Source: Chamaecrista fasciculata (taxonomy: Eukaryota > Streptophyta > Magnoliopsida > Fabales > Fabaceae). Taken from it: a DNA stretch of 64,000 nt. The translations under genes and the position numbers were made by a program. The notes under the pieces are model-generated. The model was not told the origin of the DNA and did no database searches. It was given only the letters and a program-made list of their open reading frames with translations. This document shows, in pieces, positions 12,666 to 25,255 of the stretch; the stretch's first letter is position 1, and every line of letters begins with the position of its first letter. Where the stretch lies: assembly GCA_003254925.1 (NCBI GenBank), contig QANZ01001328.1, positions 159,685 to 223,684 of the forward strand. The letters run 5' to 3'.

Positions 12666-15600
12666 TCAAAGTCTGAAAGTACTATAGCCTCCTAGACCAG
12701 AAGATCCATAACCTGTGTAGGGTTGTGAGGGCAATGAAGATGAGGAGTACGATGTACTGCCTCCGAGCTGAGAGTAGGAAGATCTCAGACCTCCATCTAA
12801 CCTGCTGTAACTGCTAGAGACTGGTTCTTTGTGATTGCTTATAACGTCCTGTAAAATGGGAAGAACTTGTATCAGGAAAAGCAAACTTTCCAATATCCAT
12901 TATACCCACAGATGATGTTAGCATGCATGGCAAAAGAGTAATTCAGTATCATGTGTGAGTGTGTAAGAGCATGGAAGTATCGTGATGGAAAAATGCCAAA
13001 CCCTTATCCCGGAATACTGGTAGTGCCAAGCTTAGGAGGAAGACAAGTATCAAAATATTGTGCTTGGTCGACACAGGTAAATATTACCTACTTACTACAC
13101 AAGTAACAAAAACATAACTAGCTGAGCTTACTAATTTCATCCCATTATAAACGAATTCAGTCAACTGAAAATAAGGCAAACATCTCACATCGTAGTTCAA
13201 ATATCTATGGTGGGCAATTATATATTCCCTTTGTAGATGTTATCTTCGTAAAATAGTTTGACCAATTAAAATCTTGCTGGCTTAAAATTGTTGCACGAAG
13301 TGTATAATGTAATTGATAGAAGTTAAAAACCACTTCTTTAATACAGTGAATAGATATTATCTACGAAAATTAATTCTATCTCACCAGCCAAATCATGAAG
13401 AACCCCAAGATGGTCATAAAAATAGAGTTATATTAAGATAATGCCCTCAAATTTTCCACTTTAGTATATCTTGGTACTTCTGAAACTCAAACATCAATTT
13501 CTTAGATATAATTAGCACTCCTACAAAACGCAAAACTAAACTAGACAGACATAATCATCAACATTTCATCCATTTCCTACTTGCCTAGAATGAAAACGTG
13601 ATTTAATCCATCTTCATAATTTATCATTTCTTTTCTACTTTTCTTTCAGTTCTCATGCCATGCAATCAAGTGGTAGTCACAGAACTTTTTATTCATGAGG
13701 ATGCAGGTGAGGATATGAACTTACAGCCAATGTGTCTAAACTCAAAAGATTCCAGCATGTAAAGCATTAACAGTTACAAAAAATGAGAAGCTAGAAAGGT
13801 AATGCATTATATGAGTTTACTCCTAAAGATCCGTATGCTTAAGCTTATGCATATCTCATTTAATACAGAACTAGAAGAATAGAGCTATTTTTGCAGGAAG
13901 AGAAGGCACATCTACCTGAATCAACTGTTGTGCCAATTGAACCTGTGTTGAGGTGCCTTTAATTTCCACGACAATTTCATCAGGCACCCTACTCTCTTGT
14001 ACAGTCAATATGGCACCACTAGTACGACGGATGTAAGCAATATTAGTCCCTTGAATCCCAATGATGTCCTCAGCATAGGATAGTGGTATTTGCATTGTTT
14101 GTGTTACCTGATGATTGGAATAGGAAAAAAAGCAAAGGAGAAATTAACATGACCTATCAAAAGAGGAATAAACAAAATATACAAAAAGATGTTCAACCTA
14201 GGTGTGAAAAGGTTCCAAAATGGAATGGGAGCATGTAAAGTCCAGGGAAAAACTAACATTTTCTACCTACATGGTATGAGATAGGCTTTACTTACAGCGG
14301 TGTATGTACAATAAGTCATTTACATTTGAACGAAAAAGTGATCATAATTTGTAGGTGCAATAGTGTAAGTACAATAAGCCACAAATTAGATTCACTTTGG
14401 AAATTAAATTTGGGCAGCAGGAAGTAAAATGTTTTTATAAATATAAAATCTCCAACAAAATCCAGTAGATAATCAGATGAACCATAAGCAGCCAAGGATA
14501 TTGGTTTTGTTTGGAGGAAGTTTCACATAAAATGGTACACAAATAAAGCATTTCAATAATTAAAATAACTAACCGTAGTAACAATGGTGGGAGCACCACC
14601 ACGACTAAGTGCTGAAGAACGAACACCGGAAAGTGAAGAATCCTGCCCATAGAGTGACATTGCAGAGGAGGGGAGTTGTGGATCCAAATGGTTTTCGCGG
14701 TCAGCAAAGAGAGAATCCCTCTTTGCTGGAAGAGGAATATCAGCACCAATACTAGTTTGTGAAGCAGAATGTAATGATGTCTTGTCAGCCCAGACATCTG
14801 CTTGGCGGTCTTGTGAGATTGTTGTAGTGTACTTAAACAGAATAGAGGAACCATATATATCAATACAATGATAAAGAAAAAATCACAGAAAATATTAACT
14901 TTGCAATATACGCAAACAATCCCTCTTTTCTTTTTACCCTAATTTGAGATTTGGTAGATATTAAGCTTACCGTTTTTTTCTCAAAAAGGGGAAGAACACT
15001 GTGATCAACCAAGAACTTCCTCAAGTGACCAACTACTGCTTCCAGAGCCTTAAGGACCTTCAAGGTTTCTCCCTGCAGTTCTACAATCCTCTCATCCGCA
15101 GCAGCATAAAATGGCACCTCATCTACCAGGGAAAAAATGACATAACGAAAAAGTACTATGTTCTATATCAGGATTCAGGAGTACTAAGTTCTATACTAAA
15201 TCAAAGCACAGCATCAGGAATAGAATCATGCTCTGATACCATTGCTATCTAATATCATTAACAAAATATCACCAAGTAGCATACGAGAAATATAATTAAA
15301 GAAATCTTATTACAGTCTGATAGCTGCACTATCACCGGAAGCTTAAAAGATTCTTTTTTGGGACAAAGAAGCTTAAGGGATTGGTTACATTTGAAAACAG
15401 AAGATTTCTAGCAGCAAGAAGTATGTTTAAATACAGATTCTAATATAATTATGATGGACTCCCATATCCAGGAGCCATGAGCAATGCGTAATCCATGTGG
15501 TTCTTAATGGAAGTGGTTCTCCACCATTGTAACAAGCTGGTTTTAACTTTTAAGTGTGAGTTCAACCACTTGCTTAGGTTTCAGTCATATTACATGAACT

Positions 15601-18248
15601 TAAATACATGAAAATTTGCTGGGATAATAGAGATCACTATCCCAAAAAAAAAAAGTTTTATGATGAGAATTACAAGTAAATATTTACATTTAAATGGCAA
15701 TACTTGATAAACAGTGCAATGAAGTACATATTTGTTAAATTTCTATTTAATTAATCTGTGAAAAGTAAAAGTAAAAGTAAAAGGAAAGGGGCCAAGTTTT
15801 TCTAGGGTCGCATGGACTGCCTATTTGAGGTGAAACCATAAAATCCATGTTAAACAATGAGGGACATTGTCAAAAGGAATAATTATTAACAGCCTAAAAT
15901 TTGGTAGGTACATGGGTTTGGTTTAGAGCATTATTATGCTGCATATCGTTATAAACAATCTTAACATTATATTTTTATTTTCTAGTAGAAAAGCTCCCCA
16001 ACCAAATGAAAAAATGCACACAAATAGACAGAAAAGGTTCCACTATTAACCCACTGTTTTCCAATCGCATTTGGAAACAATATGAGAAAAGCCCAATTTT
16101 GTTACAGTAAAATCAATCCATAATTAATATGAATGTAGTTAGTTCTAGGCTGTGGTAAAAGTATAAGGACATGGAATGTAACATGGTTAAACTGTATCAG
16201 GGAAAGTAGGCTTGGTGGCTTCAATATTAAAGGAATAAAACCTGAATTTTCACAGATAAAAACCTCCTCATTTCAATAATCTTCCTTCGAAAGCAAGTCA
16301 TACTAGATACCCACAAAGATATAGTGCAGGAGGCTCCATTTAACATCAATCAAAGAATACACAAGATCAATAACTGCTAGTAAGAACTAAAGGAAATAAA
16401 GGTCATCAGTTCATAACTGGGTAACAGTAATAAGCATACCTCCCGACAATACGCGAGCAGAAGCACCTGTATTCTCCTGTATAGATTTAATTAACGAACC
16501 TTGCTTTCCAATCAAATTAATAGCCTGCGTTGATGCCACCAATAAACGAAGGGAACAAAATGCAGACCCAGCAGGTCCTGAGGCCTTGTTCTCACCATCA
16601 CTTTCTGATAACCCATAGACACGTTTAAATACCCTTATTGCAGCATCCATTGCAGGGGAAAACGGTGCCTCTGGCTCTTCCTTCCCTGATATGAGTACCT
16701 AAAGAAATTAAGATATATTAAACCAAATTCAGGATAAAAAGTAGATAGACAATTAGACAAGTACAAGGCCCTCCTCTGAAAGGAAATATTCAAAAGGGCT
16801 GGTGATGTGCAAGTATATGAATCATCTGAAAAGATATGAAAAGCAATTAGAATTTAGAACGAACATTCAACCACTTTGGCAATTGCACCACTTTCATTTA
16901 AAGATGTAAGCCACAAATTTTAAGGAAACTGAATTAGCCATTTTATCATTCTATGCACATAATACTGATGGTTCAGGCATCTCTCTCATAATGTCGTTAA
17001 AATTTATATTCGCAAGCTTCATGCAATTAACACTGATGGATATGGTTAATCTAAGAATAAGTCCTGTATATCCCATTGGCCAAGTGGCCAACTTCGTTAT
17101 AGATGATATACCAACACAAAAACTCTAAAAGTCAACTCTAACAATAAATTAATAGTACAATCACGCCACAAGTCACAACAGTGATGAAACTCTACTAAAA
17201 CTGGTCAATGGATCTTCTGCATTTAGTTCTTTGCCATTTGCTTCGTTGTATTGGTTTATTTATTTAACTTAACAATCATAGCCGTTCATGTTCTTTTATT
17301 CTGCACAATAACCCACAATTGTGTTTAAAATAGCACAAAGGAGCTGCAGATTACTGCAAGACTGAGAGATCTACAGTGAATCTCGAACTGCTAAAATTGA
17401 AGTTCAACAACGGAAACAAACATCAAACCAAATTACAACAGCAGTTGATTGAAACAGATTCAATGAAGGAGAAGAACGCGCATCAAGTAATCAATCAAAT
17501 TAATAGAAAGCAAAAAAATGAACAACCTAATAATACCCTCCCAGCAGCAAAAAGAAAGTAGGCCTAACGCAAAATTGTTACTTCATCAGTATCGTAAAAT
17601 CGAATTCCAATTTGAAGCCACATTATTCTACCCCCGTTTCCTCAGCAAAAGAGTTAACAAAACCTACTTCGTTTGAATCCAAGAGCCACAACAATAAGGG
17701 AGAAAAGTATTAAAGATTAAATCAAGATAGGCATCAAGTAAACAGGAAAACAGATATAGTCTTGAACCAGAAACCCCAAAAAAAGGAAACCCTAGAAAGA
17801 AAGATGAACGCACACAGTAACTCACAATTCGATCAGGAGTACCGACGGCACCATCGAGAACGCGAATGCGCGCTCGAGTCTCCTCGCACATCTTCTTAAT
17901 GAGCTCGCCCTTGCGGCCGATGATACTACCCACCTTAAGAACCGGAACGATAAGCCGAAACACGCAATTGCCGGGCCAACCGGGCCATCTCCTCTCCGGC
18001 GGAGTGATGGTGGCGGTACTGGTGGTGGTGGTTGTGGCGGCGGCGGCGGCAGCCTGATCGGCAGAAGCTTCAGCTACCTGAGCTGCTGGCTCAGATTCAG
18101 GCACATCAGTTGGCGGGTGGGACTGGTCGGCGTTGGCATTGGTGGTGGTGGCTAGGTCGGCGGCGGAGGCGTTGTCCGGCACGACGGGTTGTGGTTGGGG
18201 TTCCGACGCCGTGGCGGTGCCGTTAACGGCGGCTCCGGCGGTGGCCAT
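12666..18248 (-). CDS. PEP: PEPPER-type protein with three KH RNA-binding domains, complete
   Basis: Six exons on the minus strand: 18248-17826, 16698-16440, 15122-14971, 14831-14574, 14107-13916 and 12848-12666. All are GT-AG and join in frame to give 488 aa, close to the Arabidopsis PEPPER length. After an Ala/Thr-rich low-complexity N-terminus, [16 protein letters not shown] opens KH1 (GRKG loop, residues 111-114). KH2 has GKQG at 205-208 and KH3 has GIQG at 381-384. These GxxG loops bind single-stranded RNA. The C-terminal tail is rich in Ser, Tyr and Gly and ends GGYSTFRL. In Arabidopsis, PEPPER is a nuclear regulator of pistil development and of FLC and AGAMOUS RNA processing; that role is carried over by family only. 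Exon 2 ends in phase 1 and the Asp codon at 228 spans the junction. Confidence 0.94.
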
Positions 18249-18255
18249 AACGGAG

Positions 18256-18256
18256 T

Positions 18257-18288
<32 letters not shown>
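18256..18288. repeat. (GA)n tract in PEP 5' leader
   Basis: A GA/CT run starting eight bases upstream of the PEP ATG. In transcript orientation it is a CT-rich leader, common in plant 5' UTRs. Confidence 0.85.
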
Positions 18289-18289
<1 letters not shown>

Positions 18290-18404
18290 CAAGCTAAGGT
18301 CTTTGGAACGAAGAGAGTGCAATAGAGAAAGAAAAAGAGGGTTTATTTGAGTGAGGTGTGCCATCTTTGTGTATGTGTTATTACGAGAGGAAGGATCATG
18401 AGAG

Positions 18405-18426
18405 CACGTGCACAGCACGTGACGTC
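18405..18426 (-). promoter_or_regulatory. Paired G-boxes plus C-box upstream of PEP
   Basis: CACGTG occurs at 18405-18410 and again at 18416-18421, overlapped by TGACGTC at 18420-18426. They lie 157-178 bp upstream of the PEP start codon. G-box and C-box pairs are classic bZIP and bHLH sites. Whether they act on PEP, or fall in its 5' UTR, cannot be told from sequence. Confidence 0.6.
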
Positions 18427-18485
18427 TGCTTTTCCTTTTTTTTTAATTGAAATATAATATAAATAAATTAAATTTCTTTTCATAT

Positions 18486-18858
18486 AAAAGTACTAATTTC
18501 GTCTACCAACTTTATACCAACTTTCAATTTCGTCTCCAGTCTTTTTTTGCCGTCAATTTTGTCCCAAATTTTTGACATTTTCGTCAATTTTATCATTTGA
18601 CTAACTTCTTTTAATAAATTAACAACAGACTGCATCCTATTTTTCAATCTGAGTTAAGATTTGAGTTTCTTTTTCTATCAATTTTACATTATATATCATT
18701 AGTCACATAGATTCTGTCGTTAATATTTGGCTAAAGTAAGAGCAAAGGATAAAATTGATGAAAATGGGAAAGATTGGGGACGAAATTAACAACAACAAAA
18801 GATTGGGGATGAAATTGACAGCAAGTGTAAAGTTTGAGGACAAAATTAGTACTTTTGG
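18486..18858. mobile_element. MITE-like inverted-repeat element
   Basis: The left end 'aaaagtactaatttcgtc' matches the reverse complement of the right end 'gacaaaattagtactttt'. The arms carry 'aatttcgtc'/'gacgaaatt' units. A relative lies at 39450-39805. No clear target duplication was found. Confidence 0.6.
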
Positions 18859-18949
18859 CTATATATAATTATAATTTTAACTTTCAAGTTTGAATGTGAT
18901 GGGTGGGATGAGTCTGAAGTTATAGCCTTAGACGTTGTTCTTTATGAAT

Positions 18950-19560
18950 ACTTTTCTAAGACGGTCAATAAATAAGGTCAAATCAAGTTTGACAAATAAA
19001 CCGCTCGTTTTATGGTTAAAGTTGGTCATATATTTCTCTCGTTTTAAATCCAACTACGACGAATTCAGAGATACGAGTTACTCTTGACGAGTTTTTTTTT
19101 TATATTGAAATCGTTAACAAGTGAGTTTAAGACTAATTTTTCATAATTTTTCACATTTTGGTATGAAATTCACTTCCAGCTTCACTTGACCTCATTTGTC
19201 ACGGTCCCAATTGGGCAAAAAAAAAAAAGGAATTATCAAGAACAACTCATAATTCCAAACTAGTCGCATTTAGACTTAAAACGAGATACATATAACTAAT
19301 TTTGTTTGTTTGAGAGTGAATCTAGCAACCCGCTTTTTAAATTCGATTTAATTTTATTTGCTAACAACCTCGATTTGATAAGAATGTCCTCAGTAAAAAA
19401 AACTCGTAGCATTCAAATTTAAAAGGAGAGATATATATAATCATATTCAGACCAAATTGAACCTCGATAAAATATATAAAACCAATTTGAATATTCTCAA
19501 AAGATAAAGAATAAAAAAATTGAGAGAAAGATATAGGATCAATTTGATCATTTGACCAAT
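18950..19560. repeat. Dispersed repeat family A, degraded copy
   Basis: Shares the internal phrases 'aggtcaaatcaa', 'tttctctcgttttaaat' and 'acgagttactctt' with elements at 30139-30723, 33225-33770, 35430-35960 and 39986-40512. Boundaries are approximate. 19560-20087 beyond it is AT-rich with nothing recognised. Confidence 0.5.
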
Positions 19561-20087
19561 ATTATGAAATTTAATAAATAGTTAAAGATTTAGCAAAAAA
19601 ATAATTATTATAAAAAATAAAATAAACGAAAGAATTGAAGAATCTGATTTTATTTGGTTACGGAAAAAAAAAAGTTTGCCACATAACCTATTTTAAAAAA
19701 AAAAGTATTACAACAAAAATATTAAAAAAATTATATAAGCCTAATTGTTTTTAACAATTTGAAAGTTTTAGCACATCAAAACAGTACCTTCTTTTTTTTT
19801 TGTACAATCAAAACATTACTGTTTTTTTTTGGTCGAGTAAAAACAACATTGCTTTATACTTTGTGGTTTTGCACCCAAAAACAATCCGAGTTACAACAAT
19901 AAAATAAAGTGAAATTAGAAAAATGATGTACATTTAATGGGCCATAAAACCCCAGTCCCCATAGCCCAAATATACCAACTGGGGATTTTCTTTTTGTGCT
20001 TTTATTGTGCTTTTGATTTTTGTTGTTATTATCAAGAAACATCTTATAAATTATATTTCATACAAATTAATTTTAAAAAAATTGAAA

Positions 20088-20570
20088 CTGGGCCAAACAA
20101 GTTATAGGTCAATCCAATTCTTTTAGGTTGGCTCACCATTTGATTGACTTGGTTGACTCATGCAAATTAGAATCTTTTGTAAGTTAAAATTTTTAAAATT
20201 GGTGAATCAAGTGACTCACTTAATTTACTAACGTATTTTTAAAATATTTTTTTAATTTATTTTTTTAAATATCAAAATTCATAATATGACAATAGATTAT
20301 CTAATTGTCATATATAAATATTAAAAAAAACATAATTTATAATACCATAATTATTTTTAAATATTGAAAATATAGTTTTTTTTAAAAAAAGAATAAAAGA
20401 GGTGAGTTGGTGAACTAACCCACCAACTCAACGGATTGGCTCACCACAGGTCATGGATTAGGTGAGTTAATTTATGCGAGTCATAATTTTTGGTGACCTA
20501 AAACTTCACTCATCTAACTCATAAAAAATACGAGTTAAACGGGGCAACCGAATACCCGTTTTGACAACTT
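20088..20570. repeat. Degraded hAT-MITE-like sequence
   Basis: It has inverted 'ttggctcacc'/'ggtgagttgg' units around an AT-rich centre and ends 'gttttgacaacttt', recalling the intact MITE at 49629-49952. No target duplication was found. Confidence 0.4.
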
Positions 20571-20582
20571 TAAAATAAAAGA

Positions 20583-20828
20583 GGTGGGTCTCATTGACAC
20601 TTTCTCTTTCTAACCTATTCCTATTTCTCTCAGCACTACACCTCTAAAGTACTATAGAGGATCCAAATTGAAATAAATCAATTTGGATCATCTATAGTGC
20701 ACTATAAGTGAAGTGCAGAGAAAAAAAATGGGTCCCACTAACAGTTTCTCTTTCCAACCCATTCCTATCTCTCTCAGCACTACACCACTAAAGTACTATA
20801 AAGGATCCAAATTGTAAATAAGTGCTTT
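20583..20828. repeat. Imperfect tandem duplication with internal hairpin
   Basis: Unit 1 (about 20583-20727) and unit 2 (about 20728-20828) share 'tctctcagcactacacc' and 'aaagtactata'. Unit 1 contains a palindrome near 20651-20697 ('ggatccaaattg' pairing with 'caatttggatc'). Confidence 0.7.
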
Positions 20829-21197
20829 TAAAATTGGTTCCTTTTTTGTGTTCTCTCTCTCTCTGTGGACACTGTTAGAAATCGTAAAAGAAAGATGTCA
20901 TTGGGTTGTTGTTGCACGACATTGGCAACCCCCTTCTATTTTTTTCTTTCTTAAGTATAATTATAGTTTTTTTTTCATTAGAGAGAGTTTTTGTTCCATT
21001 TGAAAAGATTTTGTTCTTCCATTAAGAAAGTTTTCTCTCTTTCCTTAGGAAAGATCATTTTCTTTTCTTTTGAAGAGATACTTTATCTAGATCTACTCTT
21101 GGAACTCACCTTCGTTGAGAAAAAACAAAGAAAATCATTCCCTCTAACAGGGAAAAGGGGTGTGTTGTTTTTCCTTCATATCTCATATTTCTCTTTA

Positions 21198-21206
21198 TTT
21201 ATATAA
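21198..21206. repeat. Left 9-bp target site duplication of MULE-1
   Basis: 'tttatataa', identical to 27526-27534 on the other side of the element. Nine base pairs is the Mutator-type length. Confidence 0.93.
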
Positions 21207-21449
21207 GGCTTAAGTGCACTTTTGGTCCCATTACTATGACTAAGGTTTCAATTTGGTCCCATAACTATTTTTGTTGCAGATTTGGTCCCATAACTTCTCA
21301 AAAAGTTTCACAGTTAGTCCCCTGGTCACTTCCGTCCAAATTTTGCCGTTAATTCTGACGTGGCAGTGTGACTGGGATTCTGACGTGGCAAAATCAAATG
21401 AGATGGACTAAATCAGGATCAATATGTAACATTTCATAACTTCTCTATA
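21207..21449 (+). repeat. Left terminal inverted repeat of MULE-1
   Basis: 243 bp, near-identical to the reverse complement of 27283-27525. It contains three 'tttggtccca' units and two 'ctgacgtggca' units, and should hold the transposase promoter by analogy with MuDR. Confidence 0.93.
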
Positions 21450-22273
21450 CTGGACGCATCATTTTGATGAAAATGTATTGCCTTTGTGCCCGCCAAACTC
21501 ATAAACATGATTTGAACGCTTCATCTTCTTCATTCTAACAGAAACATCGTTCATCTTCTTCCTTCAGAGCGCTAGGGTTTGGTCGACGAACGAACTACTG
21601 CCTCGACGGAGTTTCTCTCAAGCAAGCGCTAGTGAGAGAGAGTGGTTTTTGTGCGGAACGTCGTCGGAAAGGCAGACTTAGCAACGTCGTCGTCGTCAGA
21701 AGCCATTACTGAGGTATTTTTCAAATTTCGATTTAGGGTTTGAACGTGTTTTCCTTCTCTCTGAGCTTCTCCATGTTTCTTGGTTGATTTGCGGTTGGTT
21801 AGGACATTTTTGAATAATGTTTGAGTCTTTTTTTTCGGCTAAGTAATTTTGTATGACTTTTGGTATGTTTAGGGCATGATCACTAGTGATTTGAAGGTAG
21901 ATGTATGTTTTAGAGTCGATTTCAGTGCTTATTTGTTGTTGATGTAAAGTATTTTGCGTATTTAGAGGTGTTAGAAAATTTTTGTGTGTGTTAGGGCTTG
22001 TATTTTCATTTGCTAAAAACAGAGTGTGTTAGAAAATTTCCTGACATATGGGAGCAAAAGCAAAAGGGAATGCTGAGACCATGAAAATACATATATCTTG
22101 ATTGACATATGGTGTTCTGAAGACAAAGGAATTAGATGTTAGTTATACTTATGGTGTTCTGAAGGAATGCTGAGACTATGACATGGTTATATTAGAGATG
22201 GTTGATATCTTTCAGGAAATTTTCTAACACACTCTGTTTTATGCTGAGACTACAAAAGGAATGCTGAGACTAT
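21450..22273 (+). other. MULE-1 5' leader region and pre-gap repeats
   Basis: Probable 5' UTR exon of the transposase with a possible donor at 21713 ('actgag|gtattt'). A perfect 24-bp inverted repeat (22020-22043 and 22213-22236) and several copies of 'gaatgctgagactat' run into the gap. No coding sequence is recognised here. Confidence 0.5.
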
Positions 22274-22706
22274 NNNNNNNNNNNNNNNNNNNNNNNNNNN
22301 NNNNNNNNNNNNNNNNNNNNNNNNNNNNNNNNNNNNNNNNNNNNNNNNNNNNNNNNNNNNNNNNNNNNNNNNNNNNNNNNNNNNNNNNNNNNNNNNNNNN
22401 NNNNNNNNNNNNNNNNNNNNNNNNNNNNNNNNNNNNNNNNNNNNNNNNNNNNNNNNNNNNNNNNNNNNNNNNNNNNNNNNNNNNNNNNNNNNNNNNNNNN
22501 NNNNNNNNNNNNNNNNNNNNNNNNNNNNNNNNNNNNNNNNNNNNNNNNNNNNNNNNNNNNNNNNNNNNNNNNNNNNNNNNNNNNNNNNNNNNNNNNNNNN
22601 NNNNNNNNNNNNNNNNNNNNNNNNNNNNNNNNNNNNNNNNNNNNNNNNNNNNNNNNNNNNNNNNNNNNNNNNNNNNNNNNNNNNNNNNNNNNNNNNNNNN
22701 NNNNNN
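22274..22706. other. Assembly gap (433 N)
   Basis: Run of N that hides the N-terminal coding part of the MULE-1 transposase. Confidence 1.
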
Positions 22707-25255
22707 ATGAAGATATTGTAAATATTGATGCCGCTATATCTGAAGATGAAGATGAAGTAGATATTGAAGTCCATAGACGATCACCTAGAAAGAGAACTCC
22801 AAGGGGGCTTTCAGACATTGAGGATGAATCAGATTCTGTGCATACACAAGACTCTGATTCTGAGAATGATGTGGAACGACCTAACTTCCCAAGATTTAGG
22901 AGAACGAAGAATATGTCAGAATTCAATTGGGATATAGGCACTGTATTTGCAACAAAACAAGAATTTCGGAAAGCAGTTATAGATTATTCTGTCCATTCAG
23001 GTACACTTGAAATATGTTCTGATACTTTATTGATGAAATTCATTTTCTTTATTTTTAGTTATTTTTAGTTTCCTATTAGTTCACTTTATATTTAATTAAC
23101 TATATTATTAATTCCCAGTCTTGTCTTTTCCATCTCTGACAGGAAGGGCAATCAAGTTCGTCAAGAATGATAAGATGCGATGCAGAGCTGTGTGCACCGG
23201 TGGCAACAATTGTCAATGGCAAGCCACATGTAGGAAGCTTGGTGATGAAGACACGTGGCAATTGAGAACTTGTTTGAACACCCATAGATGTTCTCGAGCA
23301 CTTGATAACCCTGTCATGTCTTCTACTTGGTTGTCAGAGAGCCTGGATAAGAAGTTGCGGTATAATCCGAAAATGCGGCTATCTCACATTCGAAATATGG
23401 CCAAGGAGAAATGGAACTGCAACTTATCTAAGACCAAGGCTTGTAGAGCTAGGAAGAAAGCATTGCTCAATATCAAAGGTAGCATGGCTGAACAATTTAG
23501 GAGGATAAATGACTACCTTGAAGATCTCAACAACAGTAACGAGGGATCTACGGTGAAGCTGGTCACCCAAAGAAGACAAGATTATGATGCTGAGAATGAG
23601 AAAGAGGGAGATGAACCCAACTTCAAGAGGTTGTATGTCTGCTTAAATGCTTGCAAGCAGAGTTTCAAGAGTTGTAGGAATATTATTGGATTAGATGGGT
23701 GCTTCCTAAAAGCTGGGTATGGTTGCCAACTTCTCTCTGCAGTTGGTAGAGATCCTAATGATCAAATGCTACCACTTGCCATTGCAATTGTTGAGATAGA
23801 GAATAAAGACACTTGGACTTGGTTTTTGGAGCTGCTACTTAATGATTTGGGCCCCACTGCTTTAAATGGCTTATGCATCATGTTTGATCAACAAAAGGTC
23901 TGATCAACTTCTCTCTTCGAATTTTCTGTATGAATTTTATGTAAATTCTGTATTCTCTTGCTTGCTAACACTCTATTTCATATTTTTCATCAATGATGAA
24001 GGGGTTGGTGCCAACTATAAATGAGCTGCTTCCAGAAGTGGAACAACGATTTTGTGTTCGTCATCTATACAGTAAATGGAGGAAGGACCATCCGGGGAGA
24101 CACTTGAAGGAGCTAATGTGGAAAGCTGCAAATGCTACATACCCGGAAGATTGGGAGAGGATAATGAGACAGATTAAAGAAGCCAAACTTAAAGCATTTC
24201 AAGATTTGGTGAAAATTGCTCCAAGATACTGGAGCAAATCTAGGTTCACTGGAGGACCAAAATGCGACACATTGGTCAATAATATGTCTGAGACATTCAA
24301 CAGTGTCATTGTTGAGTATAGAGAGCATCCTATTGAGAAAATGCTCGAGGAAATCCGAATATACTTGATGACGAGATGGGCTGAGAATAGGGAAAAGATT
24401 AAAACTTATGCTGAAGACATCCTGCCTAGGATCAAATTAAGATTGCAAAAGGAGATAGACCTGGCTGAGAAGTGGATGTGCCGGTGGGTTGGTGAAGAGA
24501 TTTTCGAAGTGTACAGTGTCTACCCACATGTACCTGACACATTTGTAGTCAATCTGAAAGAATTGTCATGCACCTGTAGGAAGTGGTTGATCACTGCCAT
24601 ACCTTGTTGTCATGCAGTCGCTGCTATCAAGCACATGAAGAAATCACCAGAATATTCCAGTCTGCTTCAGAAAAGAGACATATGAAGAATGCTACAACCA
24701 TATGATTTTTCCGCCCAAAGGGGAGAAAATGCGGAAAAGAACTCGTTATCCCGATGTGTTGCCACCCCTTGAGAAAAAGAGGACTGGAAGGCCAAAAAAG
24801 AAGAGAACAAAAGATGTGAATGAGAAAGAGGATGAAGCAAACAAGAAGGCCAAATTATCAAAGACAACACCGGCCACAGTGACAAGAAAAGGTATTGTCA
24901 TGAAATGTTCAAAATGTGGGCAAAAGGGGCATAACAAAACGAAGTGTCCAGGTTCTGTGGCATCATCCTCTGCATTAGGCTCTGCTAACCAAGCATCAGG
25001 CTCTACTGGCACTCAACCCACAATTGATGTAAGTACCAACTTTGAACATGTTATCTTAAATCTTAAGGAGGTTATCTTAAATTGAACATGTTATCTTAAA
25101 ATTATTATGTACTAAGTTGTGATTTTTCCTGTCAGAATGCAAGAGGATCAGTTACTAACACTCAAGCCACACATCGCAAGCCTCTTGTCATACGCAGGCC
25201 CAAGTCCACTCCGAGGAAGCGCAAGAAACGCCCCACACTCCCCCAAAGCCAGTGA
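22707..25255 (+). pseudogene. mudrA-like: mudrA-like transposase of MULE-1, frameshifted, N-terminus in gap
   Basis: Exons: 22707-23000 (open into the gap), 23143-23897, 24002 to about 25028, and 25136-25255 (TGA), all GT-AG. An acidic N-terminal stretch is followed by a MuDR N-terminal DNA-binding-type segment (FRKAVIDYSVHSG, AIKFVKNDKMRCRA) and the MULE catalytic domain. The first Asp is in LDGCFLK (codon 23694-23696), the second in FDQQKGL (23886-23888) at an exon junction, and a candidate Glu is in DWERIM. The SWIM finger reads CTCRKWLITAIPCCH. A basic tail and a CCHC knuckle (CSKCGQKGHNKTKC) follow. At about 24650-24660 the frame shifts by +1: the first frame stops at 24685 while VCFRKETYEECYNHMIFPP continues in the next. 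I see no intron that could rescue it. Confidence 0.85.

Noticed and set aside
20991..21206. 71-residue open frame before MULE-1
   Set aside because: Low-complexity Phe/Ser/Leu-rich translation of T-rich DNA ending at the element border.
22250..22941. Open frames across the N gap on both strands
   Set aside because: They are open only because Ns carry no stop codons. Only the plus-strand frame after 22707 is supported by transposase similarity.
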